A stretch of DNA of 64,000 bases. Source: CAYRSS01 sp964426945 (GTDB taxonomy: Bacteria > Planctomycetota > Phycisphaerae > UBA1845). The position numbers and the translations under genes are program-made. This document shows, in pieces, positions 8,186-15,982 of this stretch. The stretch spans positions 80,343 to 144,342 of the forward strand of contig CAYRSS010000006.1 in NCBI GenBank assembly GCA_964426945.1, read 5' to 3'. Positions within the stretch are counted from its first letter, which is position 1. Each line of letters opens with the position of its first letter. The notes below the pieces were generated by a model, which was not told the origin of the DNA, ran no database searches, and worked only from the letters and a program-made list of their open reading frames with translations.

Positions 8186-9355
8186 TTGATCCGACCCATG
8201 AATGCCATTCCAAACGGCGCTCGCGCCCGCAGCCTCGGGCATGTCAAACGCGTCATCGTGAAGGTCGGCAGCGGGGTCATCGCCGCCAAGGGCAAGCTGC
8301 GTCCGAAGGCGATTGAAGACCTCGCGTACCACGTGACGCTCCTCGTGCACCAGGGCTACGAGGTGGTCATGGTCGTTTCCGGCGCGGTGGCCGCGGGCTA
8401 TCCGGCGCTGGGCATGGCCGCCGCCCCGAAGGAAGTCGTCGAGCGCCAGGCCGCCGCGTGCATCGGTCAGTACAAGCTGATGACGCTCTTCGCCCGCGCC
8501 TTCGGCAAGCACCGTGTCGAGGTGGCGCAGGTGCTGCTGATGGCCGACGACATCGAGGACCGTCGACGATTCCTCTCCGCGCGGCACACGCTGCTGCGGC
8601 TCGTGTCGCACGGCATCGTGACGATCATCAACGAGAACGATCCCCTGGCCGACGACGAGGCGAAGATCGGCGACAACGATCATCTGGCGGCGCTGGCGAC
8701 GAATCTCGTTTCGGCCCAGTTGCTCATCATCCTGTCGAGCGTGCCGGGGCTCTACGCCGAGGGCATGAACGGGCCGATCATCCCGAAGGTCAGCTTCGGG
8801 TCCCCGGTCGAACAGCACATCTCGGCGCAGATGACCGTTACTGGCGTAGGCGGCATGATGGCCAAAGTCTCCGCCGCCCGCCTCGCGGGCAACTTCGGCG
8901 TGCCGACCATCATCGCCGACGGCAAACAGCCGCAGCTGCTGCCGCGCATCCTCCAGGGGGAGGAGATCGGCACGATGTTCGTGCCGCGCGACGGCAAGCT
9001 CATCAGCTCGCGCAAGCGGTGGATCGCCTTCCGCACCCGTTCGTCCGGCACGCTGCATGTCGACGAAGGCGCCCGCCAGGCCATCGTCGCCCGCGGGGCG
9101 AGCCTGCTGCCGTCGGGTATCCTCGAGGTGGAGGGCCGGTTCGAACTCGGCGCCCGCGTGGACATCAAGGACGCCGCCGGCCAGGTCTTCGCCGTGGGGC
9201 TCGTTTCCTACCCCGCGGGCGACATCCGCAAGATGCGCGGCCGCAAGAAGAGCGAGTTCAAAGACGTGCTCGGCTACGAGTACACCGGCGAGATCGTGAA
9301 CCGCGACGACATGGTTGTGCTGGAACGCGATCTGGCGGTGGAGATCGCGCCGTAG
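8186..9355 (+). CDS. proB: Glutamate 5-kinase with PUA domain
   Basis: 389 residues if started at TTG 8186, which is placed 10 nt after AGGAA; the ATG at 8198 is possible but its spacing of 22 nt is poor. It phosphorylates glutamate as the first step of proline synthesis. The amino-acid kinase domain has KVGSGVI at the start, VSGAVAAG, INENDPLADDEAKIGDND and the GVGGMMAKVSAA substrate loop. The C-terminal roughly 90 residues (from SRKRWIAF) form a PUA domain, as in the longer ProB form of E. coli. Feedback inhibition by proline is known for this family. It follows argH by 65 nt and pairs with proA downstream. Confidence 0.95.
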   Translation: MIRPMNAIPNGARARSLGHVKRVIVKVGSGVIAAKGKLRPKAIEDLAYHVTLLVHQGYEVVMVVSGAVAAGYPALGMAAAPKEVVERQAAACIGQYKLMTLFARAFGKHRVEVAQVLLMADDIEDRRRFLSARHTLLRLVSHGIVTIINENDPLADDEAKIGDNDHLAALATNLVSAQLLIILSSVPGLYAEGMNGPIIPKVSFGSPVEQHISAQMTVTGVGGMMAKVSAARLAGNFGVPTIIADGKQPQLLPRILQGEEIGTMFVPRDGKLISSRKRWIAFRTRSSGTLHVDEGARQAIVARGASLLPSGILEVEGRFELGARVDIKDAAGQVFAVGLVSYPAGDIRKMRGRKKSEFKDVLGYEYTGEIVNRDDMVVLERDLAVEIAP

Positions 9356-9777
9356 CCGCTTACGGGGGGGAGAAACCGCAGAGGACGCTGGGGTGGGAAC
9401 GCGAAGAGCGCGGAGCGTCTGCGAGCGTCCGATCGCGAAGGAGGGCCTCACGCGGGGATGCCTGGGACGCAGAGCGGGGAGAGAGCTCACGCAAAGTCGC
9501 AAAGCTCGCGAGGAGGCGCGCGGCCGGGATGAGGCCGAGTGTGAGGATTGGAGACATGCGGATCGAGGGATCGGGCCTGGGGGGGGATTTGAGATTTCAA
9601 ATTTGAGATATCAAATTTGAACCTGCAGATCTGATCGCCCCGCACCTTCCCTTTTCGTGTGATCCCGAATACGCCTGTGCCCTCCGCGCCTCTGCGTGAG
9701 ACTCTCTTCCCTTGGCGAGCTTCGCGCCTTGGCGTGAGCCCCGACTTCCGATCCGAAGCGCTGAAGAGGATTCTGCC
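9356..9777. repeat. Repeat-rich palindromically arranged intergenic region between proB and proA
   Basis: 422 bases with no gene. 9486-9509 and 9715-9738 are inverted copies matching at 21 of 24 positions. The left flank also carries an ACCGCAGAGGACGC...CGAAGAGCGCGGAG stretch closely related to the element at 57024. Exactly in the middle lies an AT-rich perfect hairpin (9596-9621). The layout looks like a degenerate dispersed repeat or MITE-like insertion splitting a former proBA operon. Confidence 0.5.
9596..9621. repeat. AT-rich perfect hairpin
   Basis: Arms TTCAAATTTGA and TCAAATTTGAA (11 bp) around a GATA loop. Its composition stands out sharply against flanking GC-rich DNA. It could be the apex of the surrounding inverted repeat or a structured RNA element. 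Confidence 0.6.
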
Positions 9778-11022
9778 ATGACGCCGATTGAACAACTCGC
9801 CGCCCGCGCTCGCGAGGCTTCGCGAGCGGTTGCGACGCTCTCGACCGATACGAAGAACGCCGTGCTGCGCGATCTGGCCGGACGGATCGAGCATGGCGCC
9901 GCCGCGATCAGGACCGCGAACGAGGCCGACGTCCGCGCGGCGAAGAACGCCGGACTCGGCGAGGCCAAGGTCCGCCGGCTCATGCTCTCCGACAAGGCCA
10001 TCGCCCAGATGGCCGACGGCCTGCGCCAGGTCGCCGACCTTGCTGATCCGGTCGGTCAGGCGACCCGCGACTACTCTGTCCCGAGCGGGCTGCATGTGCG
10101 CAAGATCCGCGCGCCGCTTGGCGTGGTGCTGATGATCTACGAGGCCCGGCCGAACGTGACGGTCGATGCCTTCGCTCTTTGCTTCAAGAGCGGTAACGCG
10201 TGCATTCTCAAGGGCGGCCGCGAGGCGGCGAAGTCCAACGAGGCGCTCGCCGCCATGGCGGCCGAGGCCCTCGTCGCCGGCGGCGCACCGCGCGAGGTGA
10301 TCACCCTGCTGACGACATCCGATCGCGAGGCGATGAAGGAGCTGCTGCGGCTCGACAAGTACATCGACCTGGCCATTCCCCGCGGCGGCGAGGAGCTGAT
10401 CCGCTTCGTGCACGAGCACGCTCGCGTGCCCATCGTGCTGCACTTCCACGGCGTCTGCCACATCTTCGTGGACGACTCCGCCGCCGCCGACCGGGCGATC
10501 GAGGTCTGCGCGACGGCCAAGACCAGCGCCCCGGCGACCTGCAACGCGACCGAGTGCGTTCTCGTCCACGAGGCGATCGCGCGGAGCTTCGTCCCGCGGC
10601 TGGTACAGCGCTACACCGCAGATGGCGTCGAGGTTCGTGGCGACGCGGCGGTCTGCCTCCTGGCCCCGGCGGCCCGGCCCGCGGCCGATGGCGACTGGGG
10701 CAAGGAGTTTCTCGACCTGATCGTCGCGGTGAAGGTCGTGTCTGATCTGAACGCCGCCATCGCCCACATCAGGCGCTACGGCTCGAACCACACCGACGCG
10801 ATCCTCACCGAAACGCCGGCCCACGCCCGGCGGTTCCAGGCCGAGGTGCAGTCGTCCTGCACGCTGGTCAACGCCTCGACGCGGTTCAATGACGGGTTCC
10901 AACTGGGCCTTGGCGCCGAAATCGGCATCAGTACCTCGAAGATCCACGCCTACGGCCCGATGGGTCTGGAAGAGCTGACGACGCAGCGATTCGTGGTCGA
11001 AGGGGCGTATCAGACGCGCTAG
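9778..11022 (+). CDS. proA: Gamma-glutamyl phosphate reductase
   Basis: 414 residues from the ATG at 9778, with GAAGAGGA 7 nt upstream. This NADPH-dependent enzyme reduces glutamyl-5-phosphate to the semialdehyde, the second step of proline synthesis, and works with ProB. Family signatures include APLGVVLMIYEARPNVTVD, FKSGNACILKGGREA and the catalytic Cys in KTSAPATCNATECVLVH. C-terminal GAEIGISTSKIHAYGPMGLE is also canonical. It is separated from proB by 422 bases of repeat-like sequence, so it may be transcribed by read-through or from its own promoter. Confidence 0.95.
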   Translation: MTPIEQLAARAREASRAVATLSTDTKNAVLRDLAGRIEHGAAAIRTANEADVRAAKNAGLGEAKVRRLMLSDKAIAQMADGLRQVADLADPVGQATRDYSVPSGLHVRKIRAPLGVVLMIYEARPNVTVDAFALCFKSGNACILKGGREAAKSNEALAAMAAEALVAGGAPREVITLLTTSDREAMKELLRLDKYIDLAIPRGGEELIRFVHEHARVPIVLHFHGVCHIFVDDSAAADRAIEVCATAKTSAPATCNATECVLVHEAIARSFVPRLVQRYTADGVEVRGDAAVCLLAPAARPAADGDWGKEFLDLIVAVKVVSDLNAAIAHIRRYGSNHTDAILTETPAHARRFQAEVQSSCTLVNASTRFNDGFQLGLGAEIGISTSKIHAYGPMGLEELTTQRFVVEGAYQTR

Positions 11023-11061
11023 ACCGGCCGGCCGCGTCCCGTCCTCTCGACCCCGCCGGCA

Positions 11062-11090
11062 TTGACACCGGCCCCGGCCGCGGGTCTAAT
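11062..11090 (+). promoter_or_regulatory. Sigma-70-type promoter of the tRNA gene
   Basis: Consensus -35 TTGACA (11062-11067) and -10 TCTAAT (11085-11090) with the optimal 17-nt spacer. The predicted start is around 11097, a few bases before the mature tRNA 5' end. Confidence 0.75.
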
Positions 11091-11104
11091 CTCTCTCCCC
11101 TTCG

Positions 11105-11178
11105 GGGCGATTAGCTCAGTTGGCTAGAGCGCCTGCTCGACACGCAGGAGGTCACAGGTTCAAGTCCTGTATCGCCCA
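11105..11178 (+). tRNA. tRNA-Val (GAC)
   Basis: All four arms fold. The acceptor is GGGCGAT (11105-11111) with ATCGCCC (11171-11177). The D stem is GCTC/GAGC, the anticodon stem CCTGC/GCAGG, and the T arm ACAGG-TTCAAGT-CCTGT; the discriminator A is at 11178. The seven-base loop TCGACAC (11137-11143) places GAC at 34-36, reading GUC and GUU valine codons. CCA is not encoded. Position 33 is C rather than the almost universal U. Confidence 0.93.
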
Positions 11179-11276
11179 TTCGGTTCCGGGCAGGCACGCG
11201 GCGACGGGGGGTGGGATCGCCCGAACCCCCTTCAACTCCAGCCGCATGCCCCGATTTGATGTCCTCGCGGGAACCT

Positions 11277-11297
11277 GACGGCGGCCCTCGCCGTCTT
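11277..11297 (+). terminator. Possible terminator downstream of tRNA-Val
   Basis: GACGGCG/CGCCGTC 7-bp stem with a 5-nt loop followed by only TT. It is about 100 bases after the tRNA and ahead of the RCC1 gene. Confidence 0.35.
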
Positions 11298-11439
11298 GCA
11301 GGCTGCGCGGAAACTGACGCCCCTACCCGTCGAGGAGCCGGCCGCTCGAACTCGGCGCCCTTGGTGCCCCGGCGATGACCGGCGCCCGCGGGCGAAGCAC
11401 TGCCGGCCTGATGACCGCTTTCCGGGAGGCAAGTCAACC

Positions 11440-12768
11440 ATGCGAACGACCTACTTCATTTCAGCATGCGCGCTGATACTCGCCGTTGGGGGGGCTTCCG
11501 GGAAGGTCTCGGCGGACGGGTCCGTCGTGGCGTGGGGCCGGGACGTTGAGGGGCAGACCAGCGTCCCACCGCCCAACGCGGACTTCGTGGCCGTCGCCGG
11601 CGGCGGGGTACACAGCCTCGGCCTCAAGGCGGACGGCTCGGTCGTGGCCTGGGGGCGCAACGGCGAGGGTCAGCTCAACGTTCCCGCCCCCAATTCCGGT
11701 TTCATCGCGATCGCCGCGGGCGAAGGGCACAGCCTGGGCCTCAAGTCCACCGGAACCATCGCGGCGTGGGGCTTCAACGACGACGGCCAGATCAACGTTC
11801 CCTCCCCGAATTCGAACTATGTGGCCATCGCCGCGGGCGAAAACCACAGCCTCGGTCTCAAGTCCGACGGATCCGTCTACGGCTGGGGGAATAACAGCCA
11901 CGGTCAGGCGACGGTGCCCGAGCCGAACTCGGGGTTCGTGGCCATCGGCGCGGGAGAGAAGCACAGCATCGGCCTCAAGTCCGACGGATCCATCGTAGCC
12001 TGGGGCGCGGGGCTGACCAACACGGGCGTTTTCCCCGAGCATGGCCAGCGTATGATCCCCGCGCCCAATACGGGATTCGTGGCGATTGCCGCCGGCTGGA
12101 ATCACAACCTGGCGCTCAAGGCCGACGGCTCCGTCGTGGCCTGGGGATGGGACGTGGTTGGCCAAACCAACGTTCCGGCACCGAATTCGCAGTTCGTGGC
12201 CATTTCCGGCGGATTGTTTCACAGTCTCGGCATCAAGTCTGACGGGACCGTCGTGGCGTGGGGGCTCAACAACTACGGGCAGGTTACGGTGCCGGCGCCC
12301 AACGAGGATTTTGTTGCCGTCTCCGGCGGAGGGCAGCACAGCCTGGGGATTCGCGCCGAGGATCAGGCGGACGGCGCCTGCTGCACCGGCGTAAGCTGTC
12401 AGGACGTGGACAGCGCCGCCGAGTGTGTCGGCTACGTCTGCGACGTGGCGGACCTGCACCCCGGCACCTTCGCAGGCTGCACCGGCGATGCTGACGGCAA
12501 CGGCGTGGTCAACGCCGCCGACCGCGGTGTCGTCTCCGCGAACGTCGGCCAGGCGGCGTCGGATCTCATCTGCCTCTACGACCTGGACGGCAACGGCGTG
12601 ATCAACGCCGCCGACCGCGGTGTCGTCTCCGCGAACATCGGCTTGTGCGAACCGCTTCGCGACTACCAGAACGGCAGCGGCCAGAACGCCGGCGCGCCCG
12701 ACACCCGATTCGCCACGGCCACATTCTTGGGCCCGGGCACGCTCTGCAGCGAAGATCCCTGTCCCTGA
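11440..12768 (+). CDS. Secreted RCC1 beta-propeller protein with C-terminal calcium-loop/Cys module
   Basis: 442 residues from the ATG at 11440, 10 nt after GGGAGG; the open frame upstream has no signal or homology. A signal peptide (MRTTYFISACALILAVGGAS) is followed by seven repeats of about 39 residues of the form G(S/T)(V/I)VAWG...GQ..VP.PN..F(V/I)A(I/V).AG..HSLG(L/I)K, the RCC1/BLIP-II type. This should give a seven-bladed propeller used for protein binding. Residues 312-442 are the GACC-DxDGNG-NGSG terminal module also found in three other proteins here, ending in EDPCP. The last 36 codons and the sequence after the stop are nearly identical to those of the gene at 18547. Likely extracellular or surface attached; ligand unknown. 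Confidence 0.88.
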   Translation: MRTTYFISACALILAVGGASGKVSADGSVVAWGRDVEGQTSVPPPNADFVAVAGGGVHSLGLKADGSVVAWGRNGEGQLNVPAPNSGFIAIAAGEGHSLGLKSTGTIAAWGFNDDGQINVPSPNSNYVAIAAGENHSLGLKSDGSVYGWGNNSHGQATVPEPNSGFVAIGAGEKHSIGLKSDGSIVAWGAGLTNTGVFPEHGQRMIPAPNTGFVAIAAGWNHNLALKADGSVVAWGWDVVGQTNVPAPNSQFVAISGGLFHSLGIKSDGTVVAWGLNNYGQVTVPAPNEDFVAVSGGGQHSLGIRAEDQADGACCTGVSCQDVDSAAECVGYVCDVADLHPGTFAGCTGDADGNGVVNAADRGVVSANVGQAASDLICLYDLDGNGVINAADRGVVSANIGLCEPLRDYQNGSGQNAGAPDTRFATATFLGPGTLCSEDPCP

Positions 12769-12845
12769 CCGACGACGATCGCGCGATTCAGCCGGGCTGT
12801 CACCGCGATCGATGCGAGAGGTGACGCACTCTCTCTCGGTTGATC
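12660..12845 (+). repeat. 186-bp direct repeat, copy 1
   Basis: Near-identical (3 mismatches seen, no gaps) to 19137-19322. It spans the last 36 codons of the RCC1 gene and 77 bases past the stop. The conservation of third codon positions and non-coding DNA points to recent duplication or gene conversion. Confidence 0.9.
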
Positions 12846-12973
12846 TGTGACGCCCTCCGGCCGGGCTGGGATGCCGCCCAACGGGGGTTGACACGGCGAC
12901 CGAATCTCCGACGGTACGTAACTCCCCGGCGCCCGCTGCTACCCACGGGGGTCTTCCTCCCCATGCCCCTCTC

Positions 12974-13000
12974 TTGATACACTTGTGGCGTTGCTTTAAT
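12974..13000 (+). promoter_or_regulatory. Weak promoter candidate before the sigma factor gene
   Basis: TTGATA (12974-12979) and TTTAAT (12995-13000) with a short 15-nt spacer, 24 bases before the sigma gene start, in a 256-base gene-free stretch. Confidence 0.3.
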
Positions 13001-13024
13001 CCTCGCTAGGGCGGTGGGGGGCAG

Positions 13025-13735
13025 ATGACAGCGCCATTTCACACAACTTCTTGGACCATGATCTCGCGCACGCGCGAGGCGGGCGACGTCGCTCGAGACG
13101 CGACGGCCGCGCTCTGCCGGTTGTACTGGAACCCACTCTACACCTACGTTCGCCGCGCGGGTCAGCAGTCGCACGAGGCCGAGGACACGGTGCAGGAGTT
13201 CCTTGCGCACGTCGTCGAGAGCGGGGCATTCTCCCGCGCGGATGCGGACCGGGGGCGGTTTCGTACGTTCCTGCTGGCTGCACTTCGCCAGTTCATGGCC
13301 CGGCACCATCGCGATCAGCATCGCCAGAAGCGGAGCCCGGCCGGTGGCGTGGTGTCGTTCGATTTCGCGCAGGCGGAAGCGACCCTGGATCGCACGCGCG
13401 ACGCCTCGCCGGACAGCGCTTTCGACCGCGCGTGGGCCATGACGGAGCTCGACCTCGCATGGCAGCGCCTGGTGACCGAGTACGAGGCAGCTGGCAAAGG
13501 TACGCTGGTTCGCCATCTTCGTCCGATGGTCGCGGGGCAGATGGCCTTGGCCGTGAAGGACCTGGCCGCGGCGCTGGGCATGACCGAAGGCGCGGTCAAC
13601 GTGGCCACGCATCGGCTTCGGAAGCGGTTTGGTGAGGTTCTGCGCGAGCAGGTTGCCAGCACACTGAGTTCCGACGCAGAAGTCGATGACGAGATCCGCA
13701 ACCTCCGTCAGGCGCTGTCCGGACCGCCCCGATGA
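13025..13735 (+). CDS. ECF-type RNA polymerase sigma factor (planctomycete kinase-linked group)
   Basis: 236 residues. The N-terminus TSWTMISRTREAGD and the region 2 stretch LYWNPLYTYVRRAG with AEDTVQEFLAHV are the pattern of the planctomycete ECF factors that neighbour Ser/Thr kinases. Region 4 is the helix-turn-helix VKDLAAALGMTEGAVNVATHRLRKRF. The linker between regions 2 and 4 is longer than in classical ECF factors. No anti-sigma gene is next to it. Instead a membrane kinase gene begins 68 bases downstream in the same direction, so control by phosphorylation is likely, as known for kinase-associated ECF groups. Targets are probably the secreted-protein genes nearby, but that is inference. 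Confidence 0.9.
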   Translation: MTAPFHTTSWTMISRTREAGDVARDATAALCRLYWNPLYTYVRRAGQQSHEAEDTVQEFLAHVVESGAFSRADADRGRFRTFLLAALRQFMARHHRDQHRQKRSPAGGVVSFDFAQAEATLDRTRDASPDSAFDRAWAMTELDLAWQRLVTEYEAAGKGTLVRHLRPMVAGQMALAVKDLAAALGMTEGAVNVATHRLRKRFGEVLREQVASTLSSDAEVDDEIRNLRQALSGPPR

Positions 13736-13803
13736 AATTTCCGGCGCCCCGGCTGTAAGGTCGTCGTTTCGATAGGCTGATACTCCTACGGGAGTACACG
13801 ACT

Positions 13804-15804
13804 ATGGCCACCGACACCCTGACCTGCCTGAGCTGCGGCGCCCAGCTGGCGGCCGATGGGGGCGACTGCGCCAGCTGCCTTTTCCAGCTGGCGGCCGACA
13901 TCGGCACGATTGAGCGAGCCGTGAACGCCCCGGCTTTCACACCGCCCGATCCCGACCGGCTGGCGGCGCTGCTGCCGGAGCTCGAGTTTCACGGCCTGAT
14001 TGGCCGTGGCGGCATGGGCGCCGTCTACCGGGTGACGCAGAAGCGGCTCGGCCGCTCGGCCGCTCTGAAGGTGCTGCCGCCCGAGCGGGCGGTGGATCCG
14101 GCCTTCGTCGAGCGGTTCTTCCGCGAAGCCCAGGCCCTCGGACAGCTCGCCCATCCCCACGTAGTCGAGGTGTACGACATGGGCCAGCGCGGCCCTTACC
14201 TGTACATCCTCATGGAATTCGTCGAGGGCCGTTCCCTGCGCGAGGTGATCCGCGACCGGAGCGTCGGCCCGGCCGAGGCGCTGCGCATGGCCGTGTCGCT
14301 GTGCAGCGCGCTGGAGTGTGCGCACGCGCAGGGCATTGTCCATCGCGATCTGAAGCCCGACAACGTGCTGGTGACCACCGACGGGCGCATCAAGCTGCTC
14401 GACTTCGGCCTGGTCAAGCTCACCGAGGACAGCCGACTCGACCGGTTCACCCTGACCGAGATCAACCTGCGCATCGGCACGCCGCACTATATGGCGCCCG
14501 AGCAGATGAGCTGCGCCGGCGAAATCGATCATCGCGTCGACGTGTACGCGATGGGCGTGCTGCTCTACGAGATGCTCGCGGGCGAGCTTCCGGTGCTGGA
14601 CTACAAGCCGCCGTCACAGCGGGCCGCGGTGGACCCGCGGATGGACCGGGTCGTGCTGCGGGCGATCCGCGAGGCGCCGCACGAGCGCTATCAATCCGCG
14701 GCCGACCTTCGCCGCGACATTGAGCACATCGCCCGCACCCCGCGCCGGCGGGCGGTGGTGGGGGCCGCCGTGGTCGCCGTGTTCCTCGCGCTGGGTGCGG
14801 CCGGGTTTCTGTGGCACCGGGCGGCGACTGCCGATCCTGCTCCCCCTCCAGGAACGCCGATCGATGGCGTGCCCATTGCGGTCGCCCCGTTCACGGCGGA
14901 GCAGGCCCGCGCGCACCAGGAGCGCTGGGCCGCGCACCTGGGCGTGCCGGTGGAATGGACCAACAGCCAGGGCATGAAGTTCGTGCTCATCCCGCCCGGC
15001 GAGTACACACGCGGCATCCGCGAAGAGGACATCGCCGCCAACGCGCCTCTGCCGGTGGAGCAAGGCGGTGAAATCAGCGCGGTTCAGATCTTCCGTGCCT
15101 CGCTGCCTGCGCACCGCGTGCGGCTGACGCGGCCGATCTTCATGGCGACGACCGAAACCACGCAGGGCCAATACCGCCGCGTCACGGATAAGGACGTTGG
15201 TTTCTTTCGGCCGAACGGGCCGGGGCGGCTCCTGTTGAAGGACCGCAACCCCGACAATCTGCCCGTCCAGTTGCTGGCCTGGAACATGGCCGTCGAGTTC
15301 TGCGATGCGCTGAGCAAGCTGGACGGCATGCCCCCGGGCGCTGGCTATCGCCTGCCCACCGACGCCGAGTGGGGCTTTGCGATCGAGGCGGGGACCACGA
15401 CGCGGTACTGGTACGGGTCCGAGCCTGACTACGAGGGGATCTTCGAGGCGTCGTCGGCCACGGAAGCCAACTGCCCGCTGGAGGTCGGATCGCTCCGACC
15501 CAATCCGTTCGGGCTCTACGACATGGCCGGGAACGTCTACGAGTACTGCTCGGACTGGTGGACGCAGGACGAGTTTCAGCAGTACGCCGATCGCTGCGCC
15601 GTCGATCCGACGGGCCCGGCCGACGGCGCGGCCGGCGGACACCAGAAGGTGGTCCGGGGCGCGAGCCTCGACAACCCTCCCGAGGACCACAAGTCGTATC
15701 GGCGCGTCCGCTCCGACCCGAGCCTGTGGGTGAACACGCTGGGCTTTCGCGTGGTCATCCCGGCCGCCTCGGTGGCGGAGAAGCTCCGCACCGCCAATCC
15801 TTGA
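13804..15804 (+). CDS. Transmembrane Ser/Thr protein kinase fused to a formylglycine-generating-enzyme-like sensor domain
   Basis: 666 residues. The N-terminus carries a zinc-ribbon-like pair of CxxC motifs (C8-C11, C22-C25). The Hanks-type kinase domain follows at about 62-310, with GRGGMGAVYR, catalytic Lys89 (AALKV), HRDLKPDN at 180 and DFG at 200, all intact. One transmembrane helix lies at about 318-340 (VVGAAVVAVFLALGAAGFLW). The outer part, from about 370, is an FGE/SUMF1 fold: EWTNSQGMKFVLIPPGEY, YRLPTDAEWGFAIEAG, NPFGLYDMAGNVYEYCSDWW and a final LGFRVV. Such FGE domains on kinases serve as extracytoplasmic ligand-binding modules rather than enzymes. It follows the sigma factor gene at short distance and probably controls it. 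Confidence 0.93.
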   Translation: MATDTLTCLSCGAQLAADGGDCASCLFQLAADIGTIERAVNAPAFTPPDPDRLAALLPELEFHGLIGRGGMGAVYRVTQKRLGRSAALKVLPPERAVDPAFVERFFREAQALGQLAHPHVVEVYDMGQRGPYLYILMEFVEGRSLREVIRDRSVGPAEALRMAVSLCSALECAHAQGIVHRDLKPDNVLVTTDGRIKLLDFGLVKLTEDSRLDRFTLTEINLRIGTPHYMAPEQMSCAGEIDHRVDVYAMGVLLYEMLAGELPVLDYKPPSQRAAVDPRMDRVVLRAIREAPHERYQSAADLRRDIEHIARTPRRRAVVGAAVVAVFLALGAAGFLWHRAATADPAPPPGTPIDGVPIAVAPFTAEQARAHQERWAAHLGVPVEWTNSQGMKFVLIPPGEYTRGIREEDIAANAPLPVEQGGEISAVQIFRASLPAHRVRLTRPIFMATTETTQGQYRRVTDKDVGFFRPNGPGRLLLKDRNPDNLPVQLLAWNMAVEFCDALSKLDGMPPGAGYRLPTDAEWGFAIEAGTTTRYWYGSEPDYEGIFEASSATEANCPLEVGSLRPNPFGLYDMAGNVYEYCSDWWTQDEFQQYADRCAVDPTGPADGAAGGHQKVVRGASLDNPPEDHKSYRRVRSDPSLWVNTLGFRVVIPAASVAEKLRTANP

Positions 15805-15982
15805 TCGACCACCTGCCGGTGATCGCCCGGCCCGGCGGATCCGCTGCCCGGCCCTACCCCAGAAATCATGCCCCCGCCCTGTAAGGTCTCCCCGGCCGCG
15901 GTCTTAGGTAGGGGTGAAAGGCGGGTGCGATGTCAGCCCCCGCGGACCTGCTTCGAACCAGCTTCCTTAAGGGGAAACACCG

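Noticed and set aside
11105..11440. Integrated element at the tRNA-Val gene
   Set aside because: No integrase gene and no repeat of the tRNA 3' end were seen downstream in the window.
11522..12350. Possible minisatellite
   Set aside because: The about 117-bp period equals the 39-residue RCC1 unit, and the units are divergent at DNA level, so they are protein repeats.
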